In this document: one piece after another, positions 1-8,775 of the stretch
How positions within the stretch are numbered: position 1 is the first letter of the stretch
How the letters are laid out: every line of letters starts with the position of its first letter
Assembly (NCBI RefSeq): GCF_001190945.1
Contig: NZ_CP011112.1
Coordinates: 1,426,001-1,490,000 of the forward strand
Direction of reading: 5' to 3'
From: Luteipulveratus mongoliensis
GTDB lineage: Bacteria > Actinomycetota > Actinomycetes > Actinomycetales > Dermatophilaceae
DNA length: 64,000 nucleotides
The notes under the pieces: generated by a model
What the model saw: the letters and a program-made list of their open reading frames with translations, nothing else
The model's database searches: none
What the model was told of the DNA's origin: nothing
Position numbers and translations under genes: made by a program

Positions 1-1991
1 GTATGGGCAAGTCGACGCTGGCGTTGCGGGCCGCGCGACATCTGGCTGATGCGGATGTCTTCCCGGACGGGCAGCTGTACCTCGACCTCGCCGGGACCTC
101 CGACCCGCCACGCGGGGCCCCGGCCCTGCTCGCCGAGATCCTCGGCTCACTCGGCGTCATCGGCCGCGCCCTGCCCGACGAGTCCGCGTCCCGATCCTCC
201 TTGCTGCGCTCCATCCTGGCCGAACGTCGCATCCTCGTCGTGCTCGACGACGCGGCCTCGGCCGAGCAGGTACGACCGCTCCTGCCGCCCAACGGTGGCA
301 GCGCACTGATCGTGACCAGCCGCAGGCTGCTGACCGGGATCCCGGGAGCGCGCCACGTCCAGCTCGACCCGCTCGACGCGACATCGGCGTACGAGCTCCT
401 CGGCCGGATCGTCGGGCCCGAGCGGGTGGCTCGGGAGGAGGAGACCGCGCACGACATCAGTCGCGCGTGCGGCTACCTGCCGCTGTCGATCCGGATCGCC
501 GGCGGCAAGCTGCTCGGTCGGCCGGGCTGGTCCCTCGCGGTGCTGCGCTCGAGGCTCGCGGACGAGTCGCGGCGGCTCAGCGAGCTGCGGCTGGGAGACC
601 TCGATGTGCGATCCAGCGTGGACCTGTCGCTGCGGTTGCTGCCCGACGACGCGCGACGGGCGTTCGGGTTGCTGGGTCTGCTCGGGCCGTGTGACGTGCC
701 GGGTTGGGTCGTCGCGCCGCTGCTCGACCGCGACGAGGCCGACGACATGCTCGACGCCCTCGTCGATGCCAACCTCGTGTCGCTCGCCTCGACCGATGCG
801 CACGGTCAGCCGCGCTACCGGCTGCACGACCTGCTCCGCGTACGCGCCGTGGAGTCGTGCGATGACCTCGACCTCTCGGAGCGGCGGGCTGCCGTCGAAC
901 GTGTCGTAGCGACCTGGCTGCACCTGGTCGAAGAGGCGCAACGGCGGCTGCCGCCGAGCCCGCTCGACCCGCCTCGGGGCAACGCCCCTCGTCGGCCGCT
1001 TCCCGAGCCGGTGGTGGCGGTGCAGGTCGCGGATCCGTTCTCCTGGCTCGACGCCGAGCGAGGCACGTTGCTCGCGATGGTGCAGCTCGCGGCTGACTGG
1101 GGTCTGGTCGAGCTGTGCTGGGAGCTCGCGGCCGGGATGTCGGCCTACTTCGACGACCGAGCGCTGCTGGATGAGTGGCGACGCAACCACGAGACCGCGC
1201 TCGATTCGGCCACCGAGGACCGTCTCGGTCAGGCCGTGCTGCTGCGCGGCCTGGCGCAGATCCACCTCTACCGCTCCGAGCTCGATGAGGCGGCGCAGCT
1301 GTCCGAGCGCTCCCTGGCACTCTTCCGCGGACTCGGTCACCGCCGTGGCCAAGCCATGGCGCTGACCGGCCTGGTCTCCTCGCACCGGCTGACGGGGCGG
1401 TTCAGCACGGCGTTCGACCTGATCAAGCAGGCTCTTGAGCAGGTCGAAGATCTGGACGACCGGGCGTTCGAGGCGCACCTGCGGTGCTCGGCCGGGATGA
1501 TCCGCGTCGCCCAGGGGCGGCTGCCCGATGCGCGCCGGTGGTTCCGGCAGTCGCTGGCAATGGCGAGAGAAGAGAGCGACGTCCACCGCGAGGCCGTTGT
1601 CCTGCGCGAGCTCAGTGAGCTGCAGCACCGGTCCGGTGAGTCGGCCGAGGCGTTGACGGGGCTCCGCGACGCGACCGCGATTCTGGCCGAGCTGCAGGAC
1701 GAGCGCTGCCTGGCGTTCACTCTCACTCGGCGCGCGCAGATCCACTCTGAGCTCGGCTGCCCGGAGGAGGCGTGCGCTGACCTCTCCCAGGCGGCCGCGA
1801 CCTTCCGCCGCAACGGCACGTGGGCGGACGAGGCGAGCTGCTACCACGCGATGGCCCAGCTCGAGGTCGCGCGCGGCGACGTCATCACGGCCCGGGAGCA
1901 CCTACGTCGGTCGACCGAGCTGTGGCGCGCGACCGGTCACACAGAAGAAGCCGAGGCCTCGGCCTCGGCGCTGCAACAGCTCACCGCGTGA
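1..1991 (+). CDS. AfsR-like NB-ARC/TPR regulator, 5' end missing
   Basis: STAND-type ATPase regulator, cut by the left window edge. The visible protein begins inside the P-loop (MGKSTLALRAA), followed by a kinase-2 strand (RRILVVLDDAA) near residue 75, a GxP-like motif (GYLPLSIRIAG) near 157, a winged-helix region around 200-290 and a C-terminal half of TPR-like helices (about 390-660). This order matches the NB-ARC plus TPR part of actinobacterial AfsR/SARP-like regulators, so the missing N-terminus may carry a DNA-binding and BTAD domain; that is inference. In such proteins NTP binding and TPR contacts switch transcription activation. It is convergent with the next gene, and a 12-bp perfect stem-loop follows the stop directly. 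The target is unknown. Confidence 0.85.
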   Translation, partial: MGKSTLALRAARHLADADVFPDGQLYLDLAGTSDPPRGAPALLAEILGSLGVIGRALPDESASRSSLLRSILAERRILVVLDDAASAEQVRPLLPPNGGSALIVTSRRLLTGIPGARHVQLDPLDATSAYELLGRIVGPERVAREEETAHDISRACGYLPLSIRIAGGKLLGRPGWSLAVLRSRLADESRRLSELRLGDLDVRSSVDLSLRLLPDDARRAFGLLGLLGPCDVPGWVVAPLLDRDEADDMLDALVDANLVSLASTDAHGQPRYRLHDLLRVRAVESCDDLDLSERRAAVERVVATWLHLVEEAQRRLPPSPLDPPRGNAPRRPLPEPVVAVQVADPFSWLDAERGTLLAMVQLAADWGLVELCWELAAGMSAYFDDRALLDEWRRNHETALDSATEDRLGQAVLLRGLAQIHLYRSELDEAAQLSERSLALFRGLGHRRGQAMALTGLVSSHRLTGRFSTAFDLIKQALEQVEDLDDRAFEAHLRCSAGMIRVAQGRLPDARRWFRQSLAMAREESDVHREAVVLRELSELQHRSGESAEALTGLRDATAILAELQDERCLAFTLTRRAQIHSELGCPEEACADLSQAAATFRRNGTWADEASCYHAMAQLEVARGDVITAREHLRRSTELWRATGHTEEAEASASALQQLTA

Positions 1992-2028
1992 CCGGTGGGT
2001 CGGCGCTGGGGAGCGGCCGACCCACCGG
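1992..2028. terminator. Bidirectional stem-loop between convergent genes
   Basis: Perfect 12-bp inverted repeat: CCGGTGGGTCGG at 1992-2003 and CCGACCCACCGG at 2017-2028, with a 13-nt loop. It starts on the base after the NB-ARC gene's stop codon and lies 28 nt beyond the end of the minus-strand lysozyme gene. It can therefore serve both transcripts. There is no U-tract, which is common for high-GC actinobacterial terminators. Confidence 0.7.
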
Positions 2029-2055
2029 GGATCTCACGGGTTGTGCGTCACGGGT

Positions 2056-2913
2056 TTACGCGTAGTTGTCGTAGACCTGGTGGGCGTACGTCTTGCGGGC
2101 GGCGGTGTTGCAGGTGCCGCATCGCTCGAAGTAGTCCTGGAAGACCACCACGGCCGTGTCGACCGTCGTGGACGCCACGAGCGGACCCTTGCCGTAGGTA
2201 CTGAACGTATTCAGCTCGTACTGAATGAATTTCAGCTGCAACGTCAGTGACCAGGGCGACATGCCGAGCTTGTTGGCGTACCAGACGACGTTGTCGTTGG
2301 CGGAGGTGTCCCAACGCCCGCCGGTGCTCCACTGGGCGATGCCGCGACCGGCTCCGCCCGACTGGTTGGCGTTCGGGTTGACGCTCGTGCCGGACTCCTG
2401 CATCAGGTTGCCCACCACGCCGGCAGCCTGCTTCTTGGTGTAGCCGATGCCCACGAAGAAGTTGAACGCGGCCAGCTGGTTGTTCGAGTAGGACCGGTGA
2501 GAGGCGTTGTTGTTCTTCAGGGTGGAGTTCAGGTTGGCCTTGGTGCCGGCCGCGATCGTCTGGCTGGAGCCGCCGTAGTCGCTGTTGAAGTACACCGTGA
2601 CCGGCTTGCTGGACTTGTTCCAGACCGAGGCCGCGTTGTTCTTGACGCAGAGGCCCTTGCCGGCGCCGGCACCCTTGAAGTCGTAACAGCTGGGCTGGGT
2701 GGCGCCGTAGTCAGCAATGTCGCCGGTGAAGTCGGAGATCGAGCCGGCCTGATTGCTGTTGTAGTAGTAGCAGAACTCGCCGCTGTCGCAGACTCCGTCA
2801 CGCCCGGCGGCTTGCGCCGCCGACGGTGCGATGATGCCGGCCCCCACGATCCCGAGGGTCGCGAGTGGAGCAAGGGCCAAGGTCGTACGGCGAGTCAGTG
2901 AACTTAATCTCAT
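2056..2913 (-). CDS. Secreted I36-domain / phage-tail-type lysozyme fusion
   Basis: 285-aa secreted protein. Residues 1-36 are a signal peptide ending near AAQAAG. Residues about 37-130 form a peptidase-inhibitor-I36-like, Cys-rich domain (GVCDSGEFCYYYNSNQAGS). Residues about 145-285 resemble the phage tail lysozyme domain (GYTKKQAAGVVGNLMQESG, then GRGIAQWS), with the Glu of MQESG as the probable catalytic acid. Predicted role: cleavage of peptidoglycan glycan strands outside the membrane, with the I36 module acting as wall-binding or protective domain (inference). The start is set by AAGGAGAG upstream of ATG at 2913. The N-terminal domain is nearly the same as in the next gene, whereas the catalytic domains are unrelated, so the genes arose by domain shuffling. 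Confidence 0.8.
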   Translation of the reverse strand: MRLSSLTRRTTLALAPLATLGIVGAGIIAPSAAQAAGRDGVCDSGEFCYYYNSNQAGSISDFTGDIADYGATQPSCYDFKGAGAGKGLCVKNNAASVWNKSSKPVTVYFNSDYGGSSQTIAAGTKANLNSTLKNNNASHRSYSNNQLAAFNFFVGIGYTKKQAAGVVGNLMQESGTSVNPNANQSGGAGRGIAQWSTGGRWDTSANDNVVWYANKLGMSPWSLTLQLKFIQYELNTFSTYGKGPLVASTTVDTAVVVFQDYFERCGTCNTAARKTYAHQVYDNYA

Positions 2914-3010
2914 CGGAGCTCTCCTTGAGGGAAGGAAGCGATGCCGTACGCCACTGCGTGCGACGTCGTCGTTCGAATCGAACTGGTACTGCGAGAAATT
3001 GGAGCTGCGA

Positions 3011-3042
3011 GGTCCGGCCTGGCCTGTCCTACAGGCCGGACC
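3011..3042. terminator. Stem-loop after the M23 endopeptidase gene
   Basis: Perfect 11-bp inverted repeat GGTCCGGCCTG (3011-3021) / CAGGCCGGACC (3032-3042) with a 10-nt loop. It lies 22 nt downstream of the minus-strand M23 gene and upstream of the lysozyme gene, so the two are probably transcribed separately. Confidence 0.65.
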
Positions 3043-3064
3043 CCGCAGAGTGTGGGGGAGGGGC

Positions 3065-3964
3065 TCAGTCGGCGGAGATGTTGTAGCCGCGGGACTCCCA
3101 GAACGCGGTCGGGTTCTGGTTGGTCAGGTCGGGGTCGCCGACACTGACGGCTGCCGCGGTCTGACGGCCCAGTCGCATCTCGACGTGGGTGTGTGCGCCG
3201 CTCGCGGCGGAGATACCGCGCCAGTCCTCGACCGCGATCTGCTGACCCTGACTGATCGACTGGCCCACGCTCAGCGCGAGCGGGTCGGTGTGCAGGTAGA
3301 CGATGGTCTTGTCCAAGGAGGCGTTGTAGATGGCGATCGTCGACAGTCCGTCGCCGCCGCGTGCGCCCTGGCTGACGCGGGTGACCGTGCCGGGCACCAT
3401 CGCGTAGACCGGGACGCCGACGGCGCGGGCGATGTCGATGCCCTCGTGACGGCCGCTCTGGCTGAGGTAGCCGTCGAAGTAGCACGAGATGTGGCCGGCG
3501 GCGCCCTTGTACGGCGCGTTCGACAAAGCCGTGCGGCTGGCGCTGCCGTATCGATGACCGGCATTCTCGTTCTTCAGCTCAGCCTTGAGGTTGGCCTTGC
3601 TGTTGGCAGGGATGGAGTCGATGGCGCCGGCGTACCCGCTCTTGTAGAAGACCGTGACGACAGCGCCCGTGCGGTTCCAGACCGACGCGGCGTTGTTCTT
3701 GACGCAGAGGCCCTTGCCGGCACCGGTGCTCTTGAAGTCGTAGCAGCCCGGCTGGGCTGCACCGTAGTCGGAGATCGACCCGGTGAAGTCGGACAACGAC
3801 CCGGCCTGGTTGCTGTTGTAGTAGAGGCAGAACTCGCCGGCATCGCACACACCGTCGCGAGCTGCTGCGTGCGCCGGTGACGCGGCGAACGCGGCTACTC
3901 CTGCGGTGAGGGTTGTTGCGGCGACAAGAGTGAGTGATGCAAGACGCTTGCTGACCTTGGGCAT
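3065..3964 (-). CDS. Secreted I36-domain / M23 endopeptidase fusion
   Basis: 299-aa secreted protein with a signal peptide (1-33, cleavage near AHAAA), an I36-like domain (about 35-130, GVCDAGEFCLYYNSNQAGS) and a LytM/M23 metallopeptidase domain (about 160-285). The M23 zinc ligands are visible as HEGID (HxxxD) and HTHVE (HxH). M23 enzymes cut peptide cross-bridges of peptidoglycan. GAGGAGGAAG lies just before the ATG. The I36 module is closely similar to that of the neighbouring lysozyme, including CVKNNAASVWN-type segments. It could be a lytic enzyme for self-remodelling or for attacking competitors; the sequence does not decide. Confidence 0.85.
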   Translation of the reverse strand: MPKVSKRLASLTLVAATTLTAGVAAFAASPAHAAARDGVCDAGEFCLYYNSNQAGSLSDFTGSISDYGAAQPGCYDFKSTGAGKGLCVKNNAASVWNRTGAVVTVFYKSGYAGAIDSIPANSKANLKAELKNENAGHRYGSASRTALSNAPYKGAAGHISCYFDGYLSQSGRHEGIDIARAVGVPVYAMVPGTVTRVSQGARGGDGLSTIAIYNASLDKTIVYLHTDPLALSVGQSISQGQQIAVEDWRGISAASGAHTHVEMRLGRQTAAAVSVGDPDLTNQNPTAFWESRGYNISAD

Positions 3965-3997
3965 GACTTCCTCCTCATTGAAGTGGTGCAGGTTGCC

Positions 3998-4025
3998 CCT
4001 GGGCCGGACGGGGACCCGGCCCAGG
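3998..4025. terminator. Stem-loop after the M15-like peptidase gene
   Basis: Perfect 10-bp inverted repeat CCTGGGCCGG (3998-4007) / CCGGCCCAGG (4016-4025) with an 8-nt loop, immediately downstream of the minus-strand M15-like gene that ends at 4034. It separates that gene from the M23 gene. Confidence 0.65.
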
Positions 4026-4033
4026 AAGATCGA

Positions 4034-4873
4034 TCAGGCGTGCGCGCGGAGGTAGTCCTCCCACGTCACCTTGGTCACCTTCGGCCCGTTGTCCGGGCCG
4101 TTGTTGGCCAGGCCGTTGAGGCCGAGGTAGTACTGGCCGACCTGCTTCTGCGCAGAAGGCGACAGGTCCGTGTCGTTCACCGCGATGCCGTGGATGTGCA
4201 TCGGCCAGTCACCTTCGGAGGGCAGTCGGAGCCACGCTGCGAAACCGACCTGGCGCAGCGCAGTGACGAGCGCCGTCCGCTGCCCCGAGGTCAGTGCCTC
4301 GGCGTCGATGTCGACCGCGCCGCCACCGTCGTGCGTGCCAGCGGAGGTCGGGTCCTCTCCAGGTGAGTACGACCCCTGCTCCACCACGAGCGCCGCACCG
4401 GACAGCTGCTTGGCCTTGTTGAGCATGGCCACGGTGCGGGTGTTGAACGGGAAGCCCTGCAGCGTCGTACGCGCACCGATGGAGACCGGGCGGGTGACCG
4501 AGAACCGTTGTGCACCAAGGGCGGCCAGCGATGCCTTGCCCGGGAGCCCGTTGGCGGCGAGGCCGGTGTAGCCGAGCGACTTCTGCCACTTGATGTACGC
4601 CGTGCGCGTCACGGTGCCGAAGTGGCCGTCGACGTACTGGCTGGCCAGGAGACCCTGGGCGACCAGCGCGTCCTCGACGAGCGTCACGCTCGGGCCGGCG
4701 CCGGGAGTGACCGCCTCATCGGGCTTCACCGGGTCGCGCTGAGCAGCGAGCAGCGCCATCTCCATGTTGACCACGGGCAGGGCGGCGTGGGCGGCACCGG
4801 GGCGGAGGACCATCGCGGCGCCGACAGCGGCACCGGAGGCGATGAAAGTGCGGCGGCCGAGCGAGGGGACCAT
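4034..4873 (-). CDS. Tat-exported peptidoglycan-binding / M15-like peptidase
   Basis: 279 aa. The N-terminus carries a twin-arginine signal (GRRTFIASG, cleavage near AHAAL). Residues about 60-120 resemble a PG_binding_1 module (VDGHFGTVTRTAYIKWQ). The C-terminal part contains the metal-binding pattern of D-Ala-D-Ala carboxypeptidase-like M15 enzymes: THDGGGAVDID and WPMHIHGI supply His, Asp and His. Predicted to trim peptidoglycan stem peptides outside the cell. AAGGAGAGAG precedes the ATG at 4873. It is the third wall hydrolase in a row but does not share the I36 domain. The exact M15 subfamily is uncertain. Confidence 0.75.
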   Translation of the reverse strand: MVPSLGRRTFIASGAAVGAAMVLRPGAAHAALPVVNMEMALLAAQRDPVKPDEAVTPGAGPSVTLVEDALVAQGLLASQYVDGHFGTVTRTAYIKWQKSLGYTGLAANGLPGKASLAALGAQRFSVTRPVSIGARTTLQGFPFNTRTVAMLNKAKQLSGAALVVEQGSYSPGEDPTSAGTHDGGGAVDIDAEALTSGQRTALVTALRQVGFAAWLRLPSEGDWPMHIHGIAVNDTDLSPSAQKQVGQYYLGLNGLANNGPDNGPKVTKVTWEDYLRAHA

Positions 4874-5106
4874 GGGCTCTCTCCTTGGGAAGTCGAGCTG
4901 ATGGCTTCACCGTGGACCTGCTCGCTACTGCCCGGCTACGACCTCGCTACGGTCTCGCTGTAGTCGGCGCTGAATCGGCTGCGGCGCCAGTCATTTCTGC
5001 CTGTTCTGTCCGGAGGACGGACAGGGTCTGGCGAGGGGTGGTGGGGGCGGCTGTAGCGTTATCTGAAGCGGCCACCGGCGCGCGGTGGTCGGCCCCGGAG
5101 GCGACT

Positions 5107-5607
5107 GTGCGAGCACGGATCGTGGGCTATCTGGTCATCGCTGCGGTGGTGATCGCAGTCGGCTTTGCCGGCCGCGCGCTCTCCCAGGCCAGCGAGTCCG
5201 ATCACACCCCCAAGCTCGACCAGACGCAGGCCATGGATCAGCTCGGTCTCGCCGGCGTCACCTGGAGCGCCACGGGCGGCTGCAACGACTGGTACGGCTC
5301 GTCATGCACCTCGCTCGAGCAGATCAATCAGTCCACCGTCGTCGGGCTGATCGGCCTCAGGCGGGCCAGCGGGTGCCCCGTGACGATCACGGCTGGCACT
5401 GAGGTTGGGCACACCGACGACGGCGGCGCGCACTGGGCGGGCGCCCAGGTCACGTTGGCCAAGAACACGTGTCTCGTGCAGTACTTCACCCGCGTGTACG
5501 ACGGTGCGGACCCCGCGGGCGTCGACCGCCCCCAGTGGAAGACGTCCGCCGGCGTCACCTACCAGGACACGGGCAAGCACTGGGAAGTGCACTTCCCGTT
5601 GAGGTAG
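5107..5607 (+). CDS. Membrane-anchored hypothetical protein
   Basis: I do not recognise the family. I chose the GTG at 5107 because the protein then opens with a short basic stretch and one hydrophobic segment (VGYLVIAAVVIAVGFAG), typical of an N-terminal anchor or uncleaved signal. The upstream in-frame extension looks non-coding. The remaining ~140 aa are predicted extracytoplasmic and contain four Cys (GGCNDWYGSSC, SGCPV, KNTCLV), possibly two disulfides. The segment DQLGLAGVTWSATGGC recalls small cell-wall-associated proteins, but no function can be assigned. It stands alone between divergent and co-directional neighbours. Confidence 0.55.
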   Translation: MRARIVGYLVIAAVVIAVGFAGRALSQASESDHTPKLDQTQAMDQLGLAGVTWSATGGCNDWYGSSCTSLEQINQSTVVGLIGLRRASGCPVTITAGTEVGHTDDGGAHWAGAQVTLAKNTCLVQYFTRVYDGADPAGVDRPQWKTSAGVTYQDTGKHWEVHFPLR

Positions 5608-5661
5608 ATCGGCACGGCCGCGCTACCGCCATCCGAGGCCCGCGCACGGCATGATCTCGCT

Positions 5662-6768
5662 GTGACCCTCGGATTCAGCGCTTCAGACTTCCGGCTCATT
5701 GGCATCTGCCTGGCGGCCGCGATCGCGACCTTCCTGACCGTCGAGGCGTTCCATCCCGGCGACGTCGTGCCGTTCGTCATCGCGGCGATCGCCCTGGGTC
5801 TGTTGGCGACCCTGGTCGGCCGGAGCGTCGAGGCGCTCGGCGACCAGCTCGGCGCGGGCGCGACCGGAGTCGTACAGAGTGCGCTGGGCAACCTGCCGGA
5901 GCTGTTCGTCGCGATCTTCGCGCTGCGAGCCGGCCTGACCGAGGTCGTACAGGCAGCAATTGTCGGCTCGATCCTGGCGAACGTGCTGATGGTGCTCGGC
6001 CTGGCGTTCATTGTCGGCGGTCTCAAGAACGGCACCCAGAAGTTCGGCACCGACGCCGCCAAGCGGATCGCGCTGATGCTGCTGCTCTCGGTGGCGGCAC
6101 TGCTCATCCCGGCGCTCACCGCCGCGCTGCACACACCGGCCGCCGGGCACGAGACGGCCCTGTCCCGGGTGGTCGCGGTCGCTCTCCTCGTGCTGTTCGC
6201 GCTCTCCCTGCCGGCCGCGCTCCGACGTACGGGCGGGTCGTCGGGCGGGTCCTCGGGCGGCGAGACCGCCGGCGCTGCCGATGCGGAGGGTGAGGGTGAG
6301 GCTCCGGCGTGGCCGCTCCCAGTGGCGATCGGCATGCTGGCCGCCACGGCCGTTGCTGCGGCGTTCGTGTCGGACTGGTTCGTCACAGCGCTCCAGCCGG
6401 CGATCCACACGTTGCACATCAGTGAGGCGTTCGCCGGTCTGGTGATCGTCGCGATCGCCGGCAACGCGGTCGAGAACGTCGTGGGCATCCAGCTGGCCGC
6501 GCGCAACAAGACCGACTACGCGCTGTCGGTGATCCTGCAGAGCCCGGTCCAGATCGCTCAGGTTCTCGCGCCGGTCCTGGTGCTGATCGCGCCCGTGCTC
6601 GGTGCGGGCGCGTTCACGCTGGTCCTGCCGCCGCTGCTGATTGCGGCGTTGGTCCTCTCGGTCATCGTCACGATCGTGGTCGTGCTGGACGGTGAGTCGA
6701 ACTGGTACGAGGGCGCTTGCCTGGTCGGGCTGTACGCCGTCATCGCCGCCGCGTTCTGGTGGGGCTGA
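5662..6768 (+). CDS. CaCA-family cation/proton exchanger (CAX type)
   Basis: 368-aa polytopic membrane protein with about 11 hydrophobic segments. Both alpha-repeats of the calcium/cation antiporter family are visible: GNLPELFVAIFALRAG followed by GSILANVLMVLG (about 74-120), and GNAVENVVGIQLAARNK (about 267-290). The acidic residues in GNLPEL and GNAVEN are the family's ion-binding positions. A Gly/Ser/Glu-rich acidic loop (GGSSGGSSGGETAG) links the halves. Predicted to export Ca2+ or a similar cation in exchange for H+. The start is the GTG at 5662; no strong Shine-Dalgarno is evident. Confidence 0.85.
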   Translation: MTLGFSASDFRLIGICLAAAIATFLTVEAFHPGDVVPFVIAAIALGLLATLVGRSVEALGDQLGAGATGVVQSALGNLPELFVAIFALRAGLTEVVQAAIVGSILANVLMVLGLAFIVGGLKNGTQKFGTDAAKRIALMLLLSVAALLIPALTAALHTPAAGHETALSRVVAVALLVLFALSLPAALRRTGGSSGGSSGGETAGAADAEGEGEAPAWPLPVAIGMLAATAVAAAFVSDWFVTALQPAIHTLHISEAFAGLVIVAIAGNAVENVVGIQLAARNKTDYALSVILQSPVQIAQVLAPVLVLIAPVLGAGAFTLVLPPLLIAALVLSVIVTIVVVLDGESNWYEGACLVGLYAVIAAAFWWG

Positions 6769-6854
6769 GCTCACCCTTCGGCCCTCGCTGAATGGTGGTG
6801 ACCTGACGACCGTCGTGTGCTCGGATATCGGCGTACGGACGATCGGGGGAGCCG

Positions 6855-8078
6855 GTGGACGCGTCGAGACCGACGATGACCGCATCGCTGCGCGTGACCG
6901 AGTTCCGCGCGCTCTGGCTGGCCGAGGCCCAGTCGGTCGCAGGTGACCAGCTGGCGAAGGTCGCGATGGCGATCCTGGTCTACGACCGCACCCACTCCGC
7001 GCTGTGGTCGGCCGGCGTCTATGCGCTGACCTTCCTCCCTGCGCTCATCGGTGGGCTCGGGCTGTCGCACCTCGCGGACCGCTACCCACGCAAACAGCTC
7101 ATGGTCGTGTGCACCGTGACGCAGGCGGTGCTGGCGGGGCTGATGACGTTCACGTCGGCGCCGCTCGTGCTGCTGTGCGCGCTGCTCGTGCTCACCCAGC
7201 TGGTGCAGTCGCCGTTCTTCGCCGCCCAGAACGCCCTGACCCGAGAGGTGTTCGTCGACGACGAGGACCTCTACCTGCGTAGTCAGGACCTGCGTGGTGT
7301 CACCACGAACACGATGATGCTGCTCGGCCTCGCCGGCGGAGGCGCGATCGTCGCGCTGATCGGTACGTCCTGGGCGCTGGCCGTCGACGCCATCACCTAT
7401 GCGATCGCGGCCGTGGTGATCCACCGCTGGGTGAAGGACCGGCCCGCAGCGGGTGGGCGAGCGGGACGTGCGCTGGACGGGGCGCGCTGGTTGTTCGGAC
7501 GGCACGACATGCGCGTGCTGTTCACGCTGTCCTGGCTGGTGGGCCTGGCAGTCGTACCCGAAGGCATCGTGGCCCCGCTCGCTGACGAGATGGGCGCCGG
7601 CCGCTCGGCGGTCGGATGGTTGCTCGCGGCGGACCCGGCCGGCTACATCGTCGGCACGTTCGTGCTGTCGAGGTACGTCGCCGCTGAGCGTCGCAGGCGC
7701 CTCGCCGGGCCGCTGACGGTCGTCTCCCTGCTGCTGCTCGTCGGTTTCGTGATCGAGCCGAGCATGCCGGTTGCGCTGGCACTGCTGGCGGCCTCCGGTG
7801 CTGTTGGGGCGTACCAGATCACCGTGATGGCGACGTTCAACTCGTGGGTTCCCAACGAGATTCGCGGAGGCGCTATCGGTGTCGCGCGGACGGGGCTACG
7901 AGTCTCGCAGGGTGTCGGAGTCGCGTTGGGCGGCGTACTCGCTCAGCAGATCGGGCCGCAGTCGACGATCGCGGTGGCGGGTGTGCTGGGCGTGGTGATC
8001 GCCGTGCCGGCGGCGGTGGCGTGGTCGAAGGTTCTCGACCGGCACGCCGAGTCCGAAGCGGCCTCGTCCGAGGCCTGA
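6855..8078 (+). CDS. MFS transporter
   Basis: 407 aa with about 12 transmembrane segments and MFS character: a conserved helix-1 segment (SVAGDQLAKVAMAILVYD), a loop-2 motif (LSHLADRYPRKQ) near residues 70-85 and a repeated C-terminal half. It belongs to the broad drug/solute efflux group with no recognisable substrate signature. The GTG start at 6855 follows GGGGGA closely; an ATG at 6879 is an alternative. It is convergent with the response regulator, with only 4 nt between the two ends. Confidence 0.85.
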   Translation: MDASRPTMTASLRVTEFRALWLAEAQSVAGDQLAKVAMAILVYDRTHSALWSAGVYALTFLPALIGGLGLSHLADRYPRKQLMVVCTVTQAVLAGLMTFTSAPLVLLCALLVLTQLVQSPFFAAQNALTREVFVDDEDLYLRSQDLRGVTTNTMMLLGLAGGGAIVALIGTSWALAVDAITYAIAAVVIHRWVKDRPAAGGRAGRALDGARWLFGRHDMRVLFTLSWLVGLAVVPEGIVAPLADEMGAGRSAVGWLLAADPAGYIVGTFVLSRYVAAERRRRLAGPLTVVSLLLLVGFVIEPSMPVALALLAASGAVGAYQITVMATFNSWVPNEIRGGAIGVARTGLRVSQGVGVALGGVLAQQIGPQSTIAVAGVLGVVIAVPAAVAWSKVLDRHAESEAASSEA

Positions 8079-8082
8079 CACG

Positions 8083-8706
8083 TCAGGGCTGAGCGTCGAA
8101 CAGGTCGCGTCGTGACTCCATCCCGAGCTTGCGCAGCAGGCTGCGGACGTGCGACTTGACCGTCGTGATCTCGACCGTCAGCGCCTCGGCGATCTGTTGG
8201 TTGGTCAGCCGGTCCAGCATCAGCCGCAGCACCTCGCGCTCGCGCTCAGTGAGTCGAGGGTGGTCCAGCAGCGCCGCGCCTGCTCGCTGGTCCGCGCGCG
8301 GGCCAGGCAGCCAGATGCGTTGTCCTCGCCGGATGGAGCGGATCGCGGACAGCAGGTCCTCCGGGGTGGCTGCCTTGCCCACGAGACCGTCGGCGCCTGC
8401 CAGCACTGCCGCTTGCACGTCCTCCGGGTCGGTGAACGAGGTGTAGACCAGGGCCTTCGCAGTCGTACTCGACTTGAGGTGGCGGCACAGCTCGATGCCG
8501 GCGACGCGGTCGCCGAGTCGTACAGGCAGCACGATCAGGTCGGGGTCGGTCGTCTGCACCAGGCGCCGCGCGACGTCAGCCGTCGTGGCCTGCCCGACGA
8601 CGTCGAGGTCCGGCTCTGCCTGCAGCAGGTGAGCCAGCCCGAACAGGATCATCGGGTGGTCCTCCACCAGCATGATCCGGTACGCGTCTCCAGGCACGAG
8701 AGCCAT
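8083..8706 (-). CDS. NarL/LuxR-type response regulator with a degenerate receiver
   Basis: 207 aa. The receiver domain spans about 10-125 and a LuxR-type HTH about 145-205 (LTEREREVLRLMLDRLTNQQ). Most receiver hallmarks are present: the acidic pair E15-D16 (LVEDHP), T89/S90 (YTSF) and K111 (VGKAA). The strand-3 phospho-acceptor is replaced: DPDLIVLPVRL has Pro61 where NarL relatives have Asp. The DNA codon is unambiguous (CCT). The protein therefore cannot be phosphorylated at the usual site and probably works by another switch. No histidine kinase gene adjoins it. Its divergent neighbour is the DadA-like oxidase, a possible target (inference). Confidence 0.85.
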   Translation of the reverse strand: MALVPGDAYRIMLVEDHPMILFGLAHLLQAEPDLDVVGQATTADVARRLVQTTDPDLIVLPVRLGDRVAGIELCRHLKSSTTAKALVYTSFTDPEDVQAAVLAGADGLVGKAATPEDLLSAIRSIRRGQRIWLPGPRADQRAGAALLDHPRLTEREREVLRLMLDRLTNQQIAEALTVEITTVKSHVRSLLRKLGMESRRDLFDAQP

Positions 8707-8775
8707 TGTGCCGGTAGGGAGATCCTCCCTGAGGGATGAGGCGGCCGGCCGCGGCGGCTCGTAACGTCGCCAGCC

